From HdN1 sp052035295 (GTDB lineage: Bacteria; Pseudomonadota; Gammaproteobacteria; Pseudomonadales; Ketobacteraceae): a stretch of 64,000 bases of DNA. Each line of letters opens with the position of its first letter. The stretch's first letter is position 1. Both the position numbers and the translations under genes were made by a program. Where the stretch lies: contig JBPOHS010000114.1 in NCBI GenBank assembly GCA_052035295.1, positions 1-64,000 on the forward strand. The letters are read 5' to 3'. Of the stretch, positions 34,901 through 43,789 are shown piece by piece. A model generated the notes under the pieces. It was not told the origin of the DNA. It did not search any database and saw only the letters and a program-made list of their open reading frames with translations.

Positions 34901-36189
34901 CGACTCACCGCCTGCAACCGGAGTTGGGCATCACGCACCTCAACCCCGTCGTTTTCTGCCTGCTGCAAGCGGGTGATGACTTGTGGTTGCCCGTTGATGG
35001 TGACTTCACCCAAGGCCATCTGACCATCGCCCTGCATGCGCCATTCACGATTGACCTGGCCATTGAAGTCATCTTTCACGGTCCAGCCACCACCGTCGAA
35101 ATCCAGCCACAAACTTTTGGCGAGCGTCAACTGGTTGGGCGCCGGCTCGGGATCGCCACGGCGAATAACGGTCAGTTCCAGGGGCTTGTCACTGGTCAAA
35201 CGGTAGGCCTGCCACTGACGCCACTCGGTCGGCAGAGTAGTTTGCTGGGGATCAAGTGCATCGACGTTTTCCACGCGCACCGTACGTAACGCGTTTTGGG
35301 GATTGAACACCCAGATTTCATCGTCAGGCCACGGTGCCACCGACGCCGGCTTTTCAACGCGGGTGATGGCGCCCATGCGGTGGCCAGTCACGCGGAACTG
35401 CCACAACCCTGCGCGCAGCTGCACACGCAACTGGCCGTTCTCATCGAGTCGCGCAGGCAACTGGGCATCAAACCCGCGCAGTTGATAACCGGACAGCAAG
35501 GCCGGGCCCAACACCATTTCGCGGGGTTTTCCGCTGACTTCGGTTTCGACCAGCGTTTCCACCTCAAACGGAACGTTATCGCTCAGGTGTCGATACACAC
35601 GCACCGTGATTTGTTCTTCCTGCGCAGGTGCCTGCGCGTCTTCGGTTTGTGGTTGTTTCAGCCAGAAGCGACCCTCGGCATCCAGATTGGGAAACGCCAG
35701 ACGCTGGCCGTTGCGCGAGACGGTCAATAATGCAGTTTCCGGTGGCAAGGGCACGGCATCGGGTGCGCTTGCCCATTCAAAGCGGCCACGAATATCGATC
35801 GCTCCCGCATCGGCATACACCCAGGGACGCTGGTCTTTGGTAACGATGGCGGCGGGTGTGCCATTGACCAAGACCGACTGGGGCCAGAGTTTGTCTCCAC
35901 CGGGTAACGCCAGATAGCCGGACTGATACACCTGCCAGTGCTGGGAGAAGCTGGCACCGTTGTTTTCCAATTCAAGATGCATGGACGTCGGCCACGCGCA
36001 AACACGCGCGTTGTAATCCTGAGGTGAAAAGGGGCAAGGATACGTGGTCTGCTCATGCATCACCCATTGCTGCCAGGGCTGCAATGGCGCGGGGACATTG
36101 ACCGGCCCGTAACCGGCCAGGGAAAAACTGCTAAGCAGGGTGGCAAACACTGCAAGGCCTATCCGCAACAAACGTGTCGATGCGCGCAT
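31954..36189 (-). CDS. Large membrane protein of unknown function
   Basis: A 1,411-residue protein I cannot assign to a function. It has a signal peptide (after MRASTRLLRIGLAVF), a periplasmic beta-rich region of about 460 residues, membrane segments around residues 490-590, a second group near 745-800, another large beta-rich periplasmic part, and about five hydrophobic segments near the C terminus, ending in a Lys/Ala/Pro-rich tail of short repeats (KPVAEKPATEKSAAEK). An in-frame codon at 36273 could start it, but the ATG at 36189 has a GGGAGAG site and begins the signal peptide. Strand-rich modules suggest a scaffold or sensor in the envelope. Antisense frames across it are shadows. Confidence 0.85.
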   Translation of the reverse strand: MRASTRLLRIGLAVFATLLSSFSLAGYGPVNVPAPLQPWQQWVMHEQTTYPCPFSPQDYNARVCAWPTSMHLELENNGASFSQHWQVYQSGYLALPGGDKLWPQSVLVNGTPAAIVTKDQRPWVYADAGAIDIRGRFEWASAPDAVPLPPETALLTVSRNGQRLAFPNLDAEGRFWLKQPQTEDAQAPAQEEQITVRVYRHLSDNVPFEVETLVETEVSGKPREMVLGPALLSGYQLRGFDAQLPARLDENGQLRVQLRAGLWQFRVTGHRMGAITRVEKPASVAPWPDDEIWVFNPQNALRTVRVENVDALDPQQTTLPTEWRQWQAYRLTSDKPLELTVIRRGDPEPAPNQLTLAKSLWLDFDGGGWTVKDDFNGQVNREWRMQGDGQMALGEVTINGQPQVITRLQQAENDGVEVRDAQLRLQAVSRIESEDTPRHWTLSVSGWQEDFQSMSARVHLPPGWRLLAASGVDNATPTWLGEWSVWDVFLLLIAVAAVGKVIGWGWSAVALVALGLVYPESPVLLFLVLNVVAAVALVRLLDAGNLRVLVETYVRLSALVLVMATLPFVVQQVRLSIYPQLENPYTRISDSSRYDYEDSMGGASTGAEYASEAAVMAPSPALSAESDQMEMRAKMSVGLARESLRPATPLQQTPLQQQIDPQQAAQTGPGLPRWRWQSAELRWSGPVAEGQTLGLWLVGPTENRVLAVLRVGLLALLVAALLGVGRSAGRWHWNPAFLRGGAVTGVLLALLLVGTSAPVQAAQDGEVSKDGAVGEGSGLPDAGLLDRLQERLWAARDCTPDCLGIERVAVQIDGARLTLNLSVGALEDVEMLLPDSQGQWQPQTAVIDGTAALAMRKEGGRHLIVVPKGSQRMTLSGPLRERDSFQLSFSLPAHNVAVQAPGWTVQGIDQGQLQGGALLFSPDVIEKQKEETPTLAQAPAPAFVQISRSLRLGLTWQVITTVQRVAPTQGAIQLEVPLLAGESVITRDVVVNQGKVTVALKASQDSLEWVSNLDPADQLTFTASDTALWSEYWTAEISPLWHVEFKGIDALKSPYAGQWQPAWQPYPGETLTLSIQKPAAKPGPTATIDQVTLVANPGTRESSYSLDLHVRTSKGGEQRVTLPDGIHLTQVLLDGQPQASEETNPNVVLQVAPGEHDVSLAWRGNDAIASRWITPVVSLSETLARNVDLTVNVPDSRWVLFVGGPAIGPAVLFWGMALVLVAVALVLGKLSMSPLRGWQWVLLVLGFSTGSWWGLTAVTLWFFALAWREKYGAALSENGFNLLQLGLITLSVLALVAFVVAIPKGLLGSPDMDIVGNASQSFQLNWYQDVMQQALPQAWVVSVPLWVYRALMLAWSLWIAVAMLKWLPWAWRAYSTGGYWRSQPRKPRPVAAKPVAEKPATEKSAAEKADA

Positions 36190-36337
36190 CCGACGCTCTC
36201 CCAATGGCGAAATCCAAGGTGGCAAATCCAATCGAAGCGGAGAGTATAAGGGCGTAGAGCGGAGGCTTGCCAACGATCCGTCAATATTAACGATTTACGA
36301 ATCGCGGCAAGAAAAAGAGAGGTTTCGCGTTTGCCGT

Positions 36338-37630
36338 TCAGGCAGCGTTCGAGAGCAAGCCATCAATGAACTGCTGCCACGGTTGGCGCGTATTTTCCGT
36401 CGCGGCGGATTCAGCAGCGGTTTGTACCGCATCACCCTCGCCCGTGCTGCTATCCGGCGGCGTCTGCACCGGCAAGTGTTCCAGCAGTTGCCGGAACAAA
36501 TCACCGTGGCCGGGCCGTGGCTGGCCCCCGGATTTGAGCGCGTAATCGGCGTTACGCACGTCCCGGGCAAAATCAATGAGTGGCGCCAGGGGCCCGGAAG
36601 CCTCTTGACCCGCGTCGCCACCGCCGGCCCGGGCAACCTCCGCATAAGTCTGGGTAACGGCGATGGTCTGGGTCTGCAGCATGTTGGCCGCGAAACCGGC
36701 CAATTCGTTTTGGTCATAGCCGATCGACATGGCCTGATTGAACGCCGCCTCGACGTCACCCCCATAAAAGGTCTCTGCGACATCATTGACCTGCGCGAAC
36801 AAGTCGTTCAATGCCTGCATTTCGCCTTCATCAAGTTCCCCCTCGACCGAAAACGAGAAACTGTCTTCCCCCGACATTTCGGCGGAAAAAGCGGATGCAC
36901 TTGCATTATCGGTACTCAGGCTGCTCGTGGCCGATGAAAATGCGCGTGCAGACGCCACATTGATTTTCACCACATCACCGTCACGCGTGGTGATTTCCAT
37001 GGCGAATTCACGACTGGCACTGATAGCCACACCTTCGCTGGCGACCGCAGCGCCCGAAGACCTGACGGTGGGCGCCGAAACGGCCGGGAGTGCTGCCACC
37101 GGATTCCGCTCACCGCCGGCGTTGCCGAGCGATGCCTTGAGGTCATCCAATCCTTGCTGCACACGTCCAAACGTCTCGAAGTAATTGTCCCGTACCGCTT
37201 CGTTGAATATTCCGCGGCTTTCAAGCTCCTCGCGTGCTTCCTGCATGCCTTTCAAAAAACCGTCCACGCCTTGCTGGAGACGCTGGCGCAGTGTTTCGTC
37301 AGTGGCGCCCGCTTCTTTTTCCTGGGCGAGTCGCTTTTCAATGAATCCCAGAATGCGATCAGAAACCTTCGCTGGCGAAAAATCACCATCATCGCCGATC
37401 GCCGGCGTCGAGTTAGCCGCAGACGTCTGCGAGGAGTCGACCGAGGAAAGCTTTTCTGCCAGACGCCGGCTAAGTTTTTCACCCAGCACTTGCTGCGCTT
37501 CTGCAATTTCATTGCCTTCCGCTTTGCGCTCCATATCGCGCGAATGCCTGGCTCCGGCCATGACGTCATGACCAAACACCTGCCGCCCTGCGTGTGCGGA
37601 AGAACCTGTCAATGCGCCGAGAATATTCAT
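36338..37630 (-). CDS. DUF5610-like protein with a sigma-28 promoter
   Basis: A 430-residue soluble protein with no signal peptide. Residues about 75-150 (DRILGFIEKRLAQEKE, then GVDGFLKGMQEAREELESRG and DNYFETFGRVQQGLDDL) resemble DUF5610, a domain of unknown function seen in motile gammaproteobacteria. The rest is polar and acidic, with a possible second helical domain near 300-350. The ATG at 37630 is chosen because it has a GAGG site and lies just downstream of a near-consensus sigma-28 promoter; an upstream open frame to 37732 would start before that promoter. The promoter implies expression with late flagellar genes. Confidence 0.75.
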   Translation of the reverse strand: MNILGALTGSSAHAGRQVFGHDVMAGARHSRDMERKAEGNEIAEAQQVLGEKLSRRLAEKLSSVDSSQTSAANSTPAIGDDGDFSPAKVSDRILGFIEKRLAQEKEAGATDETLRQRLQQGVDGFLKGMQEAREELESRGIFNEAVRDNYFETFGRVQQGLDDLKASLGNAGGERNPVAALPAVSAPTVRSSGAAVASEGVAISASREFAMEITTRDGDVVKINVASARAFSSATSSLSTDNASASAFSAEMSGEDSFSFSVEGELDEGEMQALNDLFAQVNDVAETFYGGDVEAAFNQAMSIGYDQNELAGFAANMLQTQTIAVTQTYAEVARAGGGDAGQEASGPLAPLIDFARDVRNADYALKSGGQPRPGHGDLFRQLLEHLPVQTPPDSSTGEGDAVQTAAESAATENTRQPWQQFIDGLLSNAA

Positions 37631-37665
37631 GATACGCGACCTCGCGTGAGACACCCATAAGCGCC

Positions 37666-37692
37666 CTATCGGCCGGGATCGCAGCAACTTTA
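37666..37692 (-). promoter_or_regulatory. Sigma-28 (FliA) promoter of the DUF5610-like gene
   Basis: Minus strand TAAAGTTG-N11-GCCGATAG, seven of eight -35 bases and seven of eight -10 bases matching TAAAGTTT-N11-GCCGATAA, exact spacing. It lies 36 bases before the ATG at 37630. Confidence 0.88.
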
Positions 37693-37785
37693 GAAAAAAG
37701 TTAAGGCGGCAAAGTTGCAAATTCTGAACCATACTATATGAAGTCGTTTCGGTAGGCAGTTAAATACCAGGTAATCAAATCCCTC

Positions 37786-39069
37786 ATGAGTCTGGGCATT
37801 CTTCTCGGCGTACAAGCAGGCATTCTCGCAATCGTGATCATTGCGTTTCTGCTCGTCTATGTGGCGCGCCTGAAAAAGAATCTCGCCGGTCTGCAAGCAT
37901 TGTTCGTGAAGCTCAAGGATGATCTTGGCGGCGCGAGCCTGCTCAGCCATCTGCAAGAAGCACAAAAACAAACACTTGCCGCCTGCCAGAAAGATACGGC
38001 GGCCTATAACCCGGAACACGACGCCCAGGATCAGGCGATTGCACTGCGCAGTGCTGCACTGGCTGCGGAAATCGCGTTCATAGAAGCCCGCCAGGCAGGC
38101 AAAACCAGTTTTGACGCCGTGATGGCGCCTTACCGCCTGCTGGGCGATCAGATTGCCCTGTATCTCACGGGTATGCGGGAAAACCTCAAAGGCCAGGCCG
38201 CCGCCGATTACCAGCACAAAATCACCGAGTTACAGCGTCAGCTCGAAGCCCTGCACCGCAAACATAAAACGCTTGAAGACACCCAGCGACGGATGAAAAA
38301 CCTGGTGGATCTGCTGGAAGCAGGCAACCAGACCGAACGCAGCAAGGATCAAATCGAACAGTCGCTGCATATGGCGCTGGCCAGCATGTGCGAGTCATTC
38401 AGTGACGCCGTGTCGGTACGCGAAATCGTTTATCTCTATCATGAAGCCTATTTCGATCGTCGCAACGGCGGCGGTCACGCGCCAGCACACAACACCAGCT
38501 TTGATGATGTCGGTGGCAACGCAAGCCCCGTCAACATGGCGCCGTTTGATGCCAGCCCTCACATCGACATGCTCAACAACATTATCGACGAACAAAATCA
38601 GCTGGTGGCCGAACTGCAGGCCCGCATCCTGCAACTGGAAACGTCCAACGAACGCGCAGAAATAGAAGAAAAGGCCGATGCCATCGCCCAGCAGGTGCAG
38701 GAAGCCAAAACAGCCATAGAAATGCTGGAAATCGAATTGTCGAAGATGAAGGACGGCACCGGCGCGGCATACAACAACGAAGAAGTCATGGATATCATCG
38801 AGCAGTTCACCGAAGAGTCGGCTGCACTGGTCGAACGACTGCACATGCTGACCAACCAGAACAAATTACTCTCCACCGAGAATGAGCAAATGCGTTTGCA
38901 GATTGATCAGTCAGTGGAAACCGATGAACCGCTGGTGGCCGGGCTCAAGACCCGGCTTCAGCAACAGACCGATGAAATACTGGATTTGCAGGCGAGTTAC
39001 AAGAAGCTTGAAGAACAATACCTTACGCTCTACTCCACCACCCAGACACTGCCGGGCGAGGCAATCTGA
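37786..39069 (+). CDS. Membrane-anchored coiled-coil protein
   Basis: A 427-residue protein with one N-terminal membrane segment (about residues 4-27) followed by long helical stretches rich in Leu, Glu, Gln, Lys and Ala, with breaks near 215-250. It contains no enzyme motif I recognise. It is divergent from the DUF5610-like gene and converges with another coiled-coil gene 26 bases away. A structural or scaffolding role is plausible; the function is unknown. Confidence 0.8.
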   Translation: MSLGILLGVQAGILAIVIIAFLLVYVARLKKNLAGLQALFVKLKDDLGGASLLSHLQEAQKQTLAACQKDTAAYNPEHDAQDQAIALRSAALAAEIAFIEARQAGKTSFDAVMAPYRLLGDQIALYLTGMRENLKGQAAADYQHKITELQRQLEALHRKHKTLEDTQRRMKNLVDLLEAGNQTERSKDQIEQSLHMALASMCESFSDAVSVREIVYLYHEAYFDRRNGGGHAPAHNTSFDDVGGNASPVNMAPFDASPHIDMLNNIIDEQNQLVAELQARILQLETSNERAEIEEKADAIAQQVQEAKTAIEMLEIELSKMKDGTGAAYNNEEVMDIIEQFTEESAALVERLHMLTNQNKLLSTENEQMRLQIDQSVETDEPLVAGLKTRLQQQTDEILDLQASYKKLEEQYLTLYSTTQTLPGEAI

Positions 39070-39095
39070 CACCAAACGCCCACTCGACGTGGCGG

Positions 39096-40745
39096 CTATT
39101 TTTCCTTTTCTTTCAGGTTTGCCGCCACCTTGGCGACGTTCTTGGCAAACGCTGGATCCATCAGATCATCGGCGTTAAACAAGCTGCGCAGGTTCTCTTC
39201 CAGTTTTTTCATGCGCGAGGTCAACGCGATGCTCTTGGGATCGCCCGGCGCAATTCCCAAACCGCCACGCATGTCCTGCATGGTCAGTTGCACAATCTTG
39301 GCCAGTTTCACTTGCTGTTTTTCCAGATTGCGGGTGACACCCTTGAAGACGTCATCACTCTTCATCAACAGCCGCTCCATCTGCACTCTCTGCTTCTCAG
39401 CAGCGCCGGCAATGCTGACCGCTTCTGCCCGCGCCGCCGCCCCTTTGACGAGCGTGGAAAGGTTGTCGCGCAAGCGTTCGTAACGCGGGCGATCACTGAC
39501 AGGCATGTCGGGCACCAGCAATACGATACGCTCTTCGTAAATTATCAGGGTGGCGCCTTCCTCGACAATACGCCCGCGTGAACGACGCGATTCGATCAAC
39601 GAATTGGCATTGGTCAGTGCATTGGGGCCAGAAAAGTATTTGGGGCCGCTATCCGTCATGACACTGACCGTCGGTTTGACACCATACGTGGAAACCGTGC
39701 GTAAAATTTCGGTGCCCAGACGCTCGAAGGTATTGGCATTGAAACTCGACAGCATGAACAGGATGACAATGCTCATGTCGGAACTGGCCATATAGGCGTT
39801 ATAGGCGGCGGTTGACATGCTCTCAACCTCGGCCTCGAGATCCTCAACCCGATTACGCCAGAAGGTGACATCGCTTTCGCCTTGCACCTGATCGAGCGGG
39901 TTCACCAGCCCCTCAGTCGCGGCATTGTCAGTGACCGAGATAATCTCGGGAATGGCGATCGACTCCGGATCACCATTGATTGCCCGCTTGGCGGCATCGG
40001 CTACCAGGCGCAGGCTCAAGGATTCTTCACGGGTGCGGGCCAGATCGCGTTCGAGCTTCTGCATCTGTTCGACGGTACGATCACGCTCACCGACAATCGC
40101 CGCGATCTCGCGATCCTTGATCATCAGCGTTTTCTGGTATTCCTGCTCACGTCGCTCCAAATCCTTGATTTGACGACTCAATTGCGTCAAAACGTTGCTC
40201 TGGATCGAAGCCGCATCGTCTTCAGTGCGGAAGTTGTTCTTGTGTGTATCGTGCAGCTCGGTCGGTTCCAGCAACGCTGAAATATCGTCATCGCCGGCCG
40301 GTGCCGTCGCGATTTCGCCCGATTTGATCTTTTTCTCGAGGTCGAAAAGGATTGCACGAAAACGTTCGGAGTTTTGCAGACGATCCTTGTAGATCGAGAT
40401 AAGGGCATCATCATTCTTGGGGTCGATGCCGGTGAGCACGCTTTGAACAAAGCGTTCATGGGTCTGGTAAGCCACCACAATCGGCTGCAAACGGGCGCGA
40501 ATGACCCGCCAATGGTTTTGATCGTCAAAAGGAAACTTCAGCGCCGCCTGTTCGCCCAGCAGAAAGGCATGCCGCAGCTGCGTCACTTGTGTTTCCATGG
40601 GGGCTTCGGTATCGAGCAACGCCGAAATGTCCAGACCCATTTGCTGCAAACGTTGCTCGGTGGCAACGAGCGATTCCTTCAGCAACTGCTGAAGGAGTCT
40701 TCGCTGATCGGCAGAAAGCATTGGGTTCAAGGCGGCGTCTTTCAT
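39096..40745 (-). CDS. Soluble coiled-coil protein of unknown function
   Basis: A 549-residue soluble protein. The N-terminal 150 residues are helical and the middle (about 190-260) is a strong coiled coil. A globular section (about 310-430, with FERLGTEILRTVSTYGVKPTVSV around 345-367 and LIIYEERIVLLVPDMP near 405) resembles a small alpha/beta domain, and another coiled coil (430-540) follows. No known family is evident by eye. It converges with the membrane-anchored coiled-coil gene, and both have repeated charge patterns, so they may work together, though this is only suggested by position. Confidence 0.75.
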   Translation of the reverse strand: MKDAALNPMLSADQRRLLQQLLKESLVATEQRLQQMGLDISALLDTEAPMETQVTQLRHAFLLGEQAALKFPFDDQNHWRVIRARLQPIVVAYQTHERFVQSVLTGIDPKNDDALISIYKDRLQNSERFRAILFDLEKKIKSGEIATAPAGDDDISALLEPTELHDTHKNNFRTEDDAASIQSNVLTQLSRQIKDLERREQEYQKTLMIKDREIAAIVGERDRTVEQMQKLERDLARTREESLSLRLVADAAKRAINGDPESIAIPEIISVTDNAATEGLVNPLDQVQGESDVTFWRNRVEDLEAEVESMSTAAYNAYMASSDMSIVILFMLSSFNANTFERLGTEILRTVSTYGVKPTVSVMTDSGPKYFSGPNALTNANSLIESRRSRGRIVEEGATLIIYEERIVLLVPDMPVSDRPRYERLRDNLSTLVKGAAARAEAVSIAGAAEKQRVQMERLLMKSDDVFKGVTRNLEKQQVKLAKIVQLTMQDMRGGLGIAPGDPKSIALTSRMKKLEENLRSLFNADDLMDPAFAKNVAKVAANLKEKEK

Positions 40746-40815
40746 TCAGGAAACAACATCGACTGGTCTTTGTTTTCCAGTCTAGCAGGATTCCTGCAGA
40801 TTGCCTGATTCAAGT

Positions 40816-42966
40816 CTATGACTGAAAACGTATTTCCCAACAGCGATGGATCGGGTCTTCAGCATCGAAATCCGGCGACAGGGTCGAAGCCGTGATCTCG
40901 CGCACCTCATAGTCGCCGATAATCGCCTCATCGAGCTTGAACTTGCGGAAATTATTGGAAAAAATGAGTACACCGTCCCGTTCCAGACGCCGCATTGCCA
41001 AATCGATCAACTCGACCTGATCGGTTTGCACATCGAAATCGTTACGGGCCTTGTTGTTCGAGAACGTGGGGGGATCCAGGAAAATCACATCAAATTGCTC
41101 ACGCGTCTCACGTAGCCACCGCATGCAGTCTGCCTGCAACAGACGATGGTTACACTCAGCCATGCCGTTGAGGGCAAAATTCCGGTGCCCCCAGTCGAGA
41201 TAGGTGCGGGAACTGTCGACACTCACGCTACTGCGGCATCCACCCACGCCCGCGTGCACCGTCGCCGCCGCGGTGTAACAGAACAAGTTGAGAAAGCGCT
41301 TGCCCTGACACAGCTGCTCCAGGCGCAACCGAACCGGCCGGTGATCTAGGAACAGACCGGTGTCCAGGTAATCATCCAGGTTCACCAACAGGCGTGCGGC
41401 GCCCTCTTCCACTTCCAGGAAATGCTTCTGTTCTCCGAGTTTCTGATACTGTTCACGGCCCTTTTGCCGACGCCGTGATTTCACGTGCACGAAGCGCGGA
41501 TTAACGCCCAGCATCAGGCAGAGGGTGTCTTGCACCAGCTGCAGACGCTGCTGCGCCTTGTCGGGATCGACCGTCTTCGGAGGAGCATATTCCTGCAAGT
41601 GAATATCGCCGTTATACCAGTCAATGGCGACGTTATACTCGGGCATGTCGGCATCGTAGAGCCGCAGACACATCGGTTGTTCGTCGTCGATCCATTTTTT
41701 CAGTTTTTTCAGGTTCTTGGCGAGACGATTGGCGAAATCGCGCGACTCCACCGGCAACTCGACGTCACGAATGGTGGGCATCCGGGCTGGTTTTACCTGA
41801 GTGGGTTTTACCGTGCCACAACGCAGATAAACCCTTAGCGGCCCGTTATGAAGGCGATGTACCTTGGGCTGCTCAATGCCAATGCGATCGACATCCTCGA
41901 CTTGCGCAGCCAACACACCACAACGCCACTCGGCACACAGATGACCGAGTTTCCGCGACAGCGCCTGGTACAACCAGGGTGCTGAATCACGGTCAGAAAG
42001 CCTTTCCCCATAGGGCGGGTTGGTCACGATCAGGCCCGGCCCCGCAGGCACATGTTTTTCGTCGAGCAAAGCCAGTTCACGGCGTTCGAGGTGCACCACT
42101 TTTTCGAGCCCGGCCCGTGCCAGGTTGGAACGCGCCACGGCGATCACTTCGCGATCCGCATCGTATCCCACCATGCGAGGCGCCTTTGCGGAAAGTGCCA
42201 GCTCGCGCTTTTGCCGCGCGTCATCGACCATGGGATCCCATAACGAGCGTTGCGCCTGCCGCCAGCCAAAGAAGCCAAACCACTGGCGATCCAGGCCCGG
42301 CGCAATACCGAGCGCCATCATGGCCCCTTCGATCAACAAGGTTCCCGAACCACAGAACGGATCAAGCAGCGCAGCCAGACCGTTATCCGGCCAGCCCGAA
42401 AACCGCAACATGGCAGCGGCCAGCGTTTCCTTGAGCGGCGCCTCTCCCGCCTCTATGCGATAACCACGCCGATGCAGGGGCTCACCACTGAAGTCGAGAT
42501 AGACCTGCGCGTCTTCGCCCTTCCAGTACAGAGAAAAAACGATATCGGGGCGATGGGCATCCACTGAAGGCCGCTCACCTGTAACGTTACGCATGACGTC
42601 GACAATGGCGTCCTTCATGCGCAACGTTACGAATTTCGGATTATGAGGAACGCTCTCATGCACCAGCACGTTGACAGCAAAAAAACTGTCAGGATCCATG
42701 TGCTCCTGCCAGCTTACCTGCTTGCAGTAATGATAAACATCATCGGGGGTCGCAGCCTTGAATGTCGCCAACGGGTAAAAAATGCGTTCCGCGAAGCGTG
42801 ACCAAAGGCACGCTTTGTAGCCCCACGCAACGTCGGCGCGAATCGTGACCGCACCCGACTGCCGGGAAATTTCCTCGCCGCCCAGAGCGACCAGTTCTTC
42901 GGCAAGCAGGGATTCGATGCCGGCACCACAGGTTGCTACCCATTGCACAAATGCTTGTTTTTTCAT
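40816..42966 (-). CDS. rlmKL: Bifunctional 23S rRNA methyltransferase RlmKL
   Basis: A 716-residue fusion (E. coli enzyme 702). It starts with a THUMP domain (about 45-155). The RlmL half (m2G2445) has DPFCGSGTLLIEGA and the catalytic NPPYGERL near residue 318. The RlmK half (m7G2069) has FLNLFCYTAAATVHA and FLDPPTFSN in its SAM-binding fold. Both active sites look intact. It is alone in its transcript, upstream of rmf. Confidence 0.97.
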   Translation of the reverse strand: MKKQAFVQWVATCGAGIESLLAEELVALGGEEISRQSGAVTIRADVAWGYKACLWSRFAERIFYPLATFKAATPDDVYHYCKQVSWQEHMDPDSFFAVNVLVHESVPHNPKFVTLRMKDAIVDVMRNVTGERPSVDAHRPDIVFSLYWKGEDAQVYLDFSGEPLHRRGYRIEAGEAPLKETLAAAMLRFSGWPDNGLAALLDPFCGSGTLLIEGAMMALGIAPGLDRQWFGFFGWRQAQRSLWDPMVDDARQKRELALSAKAPRMVGYDADREVIAVARSNLARAGLEKVVHLERRELALLDEKHVPAGPGLIVTNPPYGERLSDRDSAPWLYQALSRKLGHLCAEWRCGVLAAQVEDVDRIGIEQPKVHRLHNGPLRVYLRCGTVKPTQVKPARMPTIRDVELPVESRDFANRLAKNLKKLKKWIDDEQPMCLRLYDADMPEYNVAIDWYNGDIHLQEYAPPKTVDPDKAQQRLQLVQDTLCLMLGVNPRFVHVKSRRRQKGREQYQKLGEQKHFLEVEEGAARLLVNLDDYLDTGLFLDHRPVRLRLEQLCQGKRFLNLFCYTAAATVHAGVGGCRSSVSVDSSRTYLDWGHRNFALNGMAECNHRLLQADCMRWLRETREQFDVIFLDPPTFSNNKARNDFDVQTDQVELIDLAMRRLERDGVLIFSNNFRKFKLDEAIIGDYEVREITASTLSPDFDAEDPIHRCWEIRFQS

Positions 42967-43360
42967 GCGCTATTTTGCCGCCACTGTAAAAAATCTGCTG
43001 TATTTTGGCGCATCCAAAACCAATCAAACAACTGTTTTGATTAAACTTTAAACGCGCATGCCATGTTATGTGGCTGAAAGTCTTCATTATTCCGGGCGTC
43101 GCTAAAAACACTGGCTGGTTATGAATTTAAAGTCATAGCCAACCCCCTCCGATTTCGCTATCAATAAAAAGGGCCGCAAGAAAAACGCAGTCACACCCGT
43201 TTACGGAGGTCAATTCAACACCGCTTTGCTATTCGCCCTCGCCACGTTGAGGGCTCAACGCCTGCCTCGTTTGTCGTGTGTTCCACTCACGGCGACTGGC
43301 CCGGATGAGACAGGCAATGACGTCACATTTGATTCGAAAAAATGACGAGGATACGTCCGT
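42967..43360. other. 394-base gap between rlmKL and rmf
   Basis: This AT-richer gap should hold divergent promoters for rlmKL and rmf. I see one small hairpin, GCCCTC/GAGGGC at 43235-43240 and 43249-43254, and no open frame that looks real. No specific promoter is called. Confidence 0.5.
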
Positions 43361-43564
43361 ATGAGAAGACAAAAGCGTGATAAGTCCCACCGCGCCTATG
43401 CCCGTGGTTACCAGTTTGGAAACAGTGGCCGCTCACGTGAGCAATGCCCGTTTACCGATCTGACCATGCGACAGTACTGGCTCAGCGGTTGGCGCGACGG
43501 CCGTTCTGACCTGTGGTCAGGAATGTCAGGCGTCGCAGGGCTGCACAAAGTAGCCAACTTGTGA
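43361..43564 (+). CDS. rmf: Ribosome modulation factor
   Basis: A 67-residue RMF, the stationary-phase factor that joins 70S ribosomes into inactive 100S dimers. It aligns directly with E. coli RMF: KRDKSHRAYARGYQFGNSGR, then CPF and QYWLSGWRDGRSD. The C-terminal extension (GMSGVAGLHKV) is as in pseudomonad-type RMF. A GAGGA site lies eight bases upstream, and a strong terminator follows. Confidence 0.96.
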   Translation: MRRQKRDKSHRAYARGYQFGNSGRSREQCPFTDLTMRQYWLSGWRDGRSDLWSGMSGVAGLHKVANL

Positions 43565-43732
43565 CTTATCCGCTTGTGGCCACGGCTTACCAATTTCGTT
43601 AGAGAGGATTTGTTTCAGCAAACCATGTATCGCGAAACGGGAGGAACCAAGACTCACAAGCGTTGTTGAAAAATACAGAAAAACGCAGCCGGTGCCACCG
43701 GCAACAGCAGGGGGTCTCAAGCCCCTACCCAA

Positions 43733-43757
43733 ACGGGGCTAGCCATGCCCCGTTTTT
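43733..43757 (+). terminator. Intrinsic terminator after rmf
   Basis: ACGGGGC (43733-43739) pairs with GCCCCGT (43747-43753) and runs into five T residues. Another stem, GCCGGT/ACCGGC (43688-43702), precedes it. It separates rmf from the convergent pyrD. Confidence 0.85.
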
Positions 43758-43789
43758 ATTTCCTGCTGAAAACCATTTGCAGTAAAAAC

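Noticed and set aside
32473..35289. A 938-codon open frame on the plus strand
   Set aside because: It lies wholly antisense to the 1,411-residue membrane protein, is rich in Arg, His and Gln in the way of antisense frames, and has no recognisable motif; the minus-strand gene has a signal peptide, membrane segments and a ribosome site.
37631..37732. An extended start for the DUF5610-like gene at 37732
   Set aside because: It would begin upstream of the sigma-28 promoter; the ATG at 37630 has a ribosome site and is consistent with that promoter.
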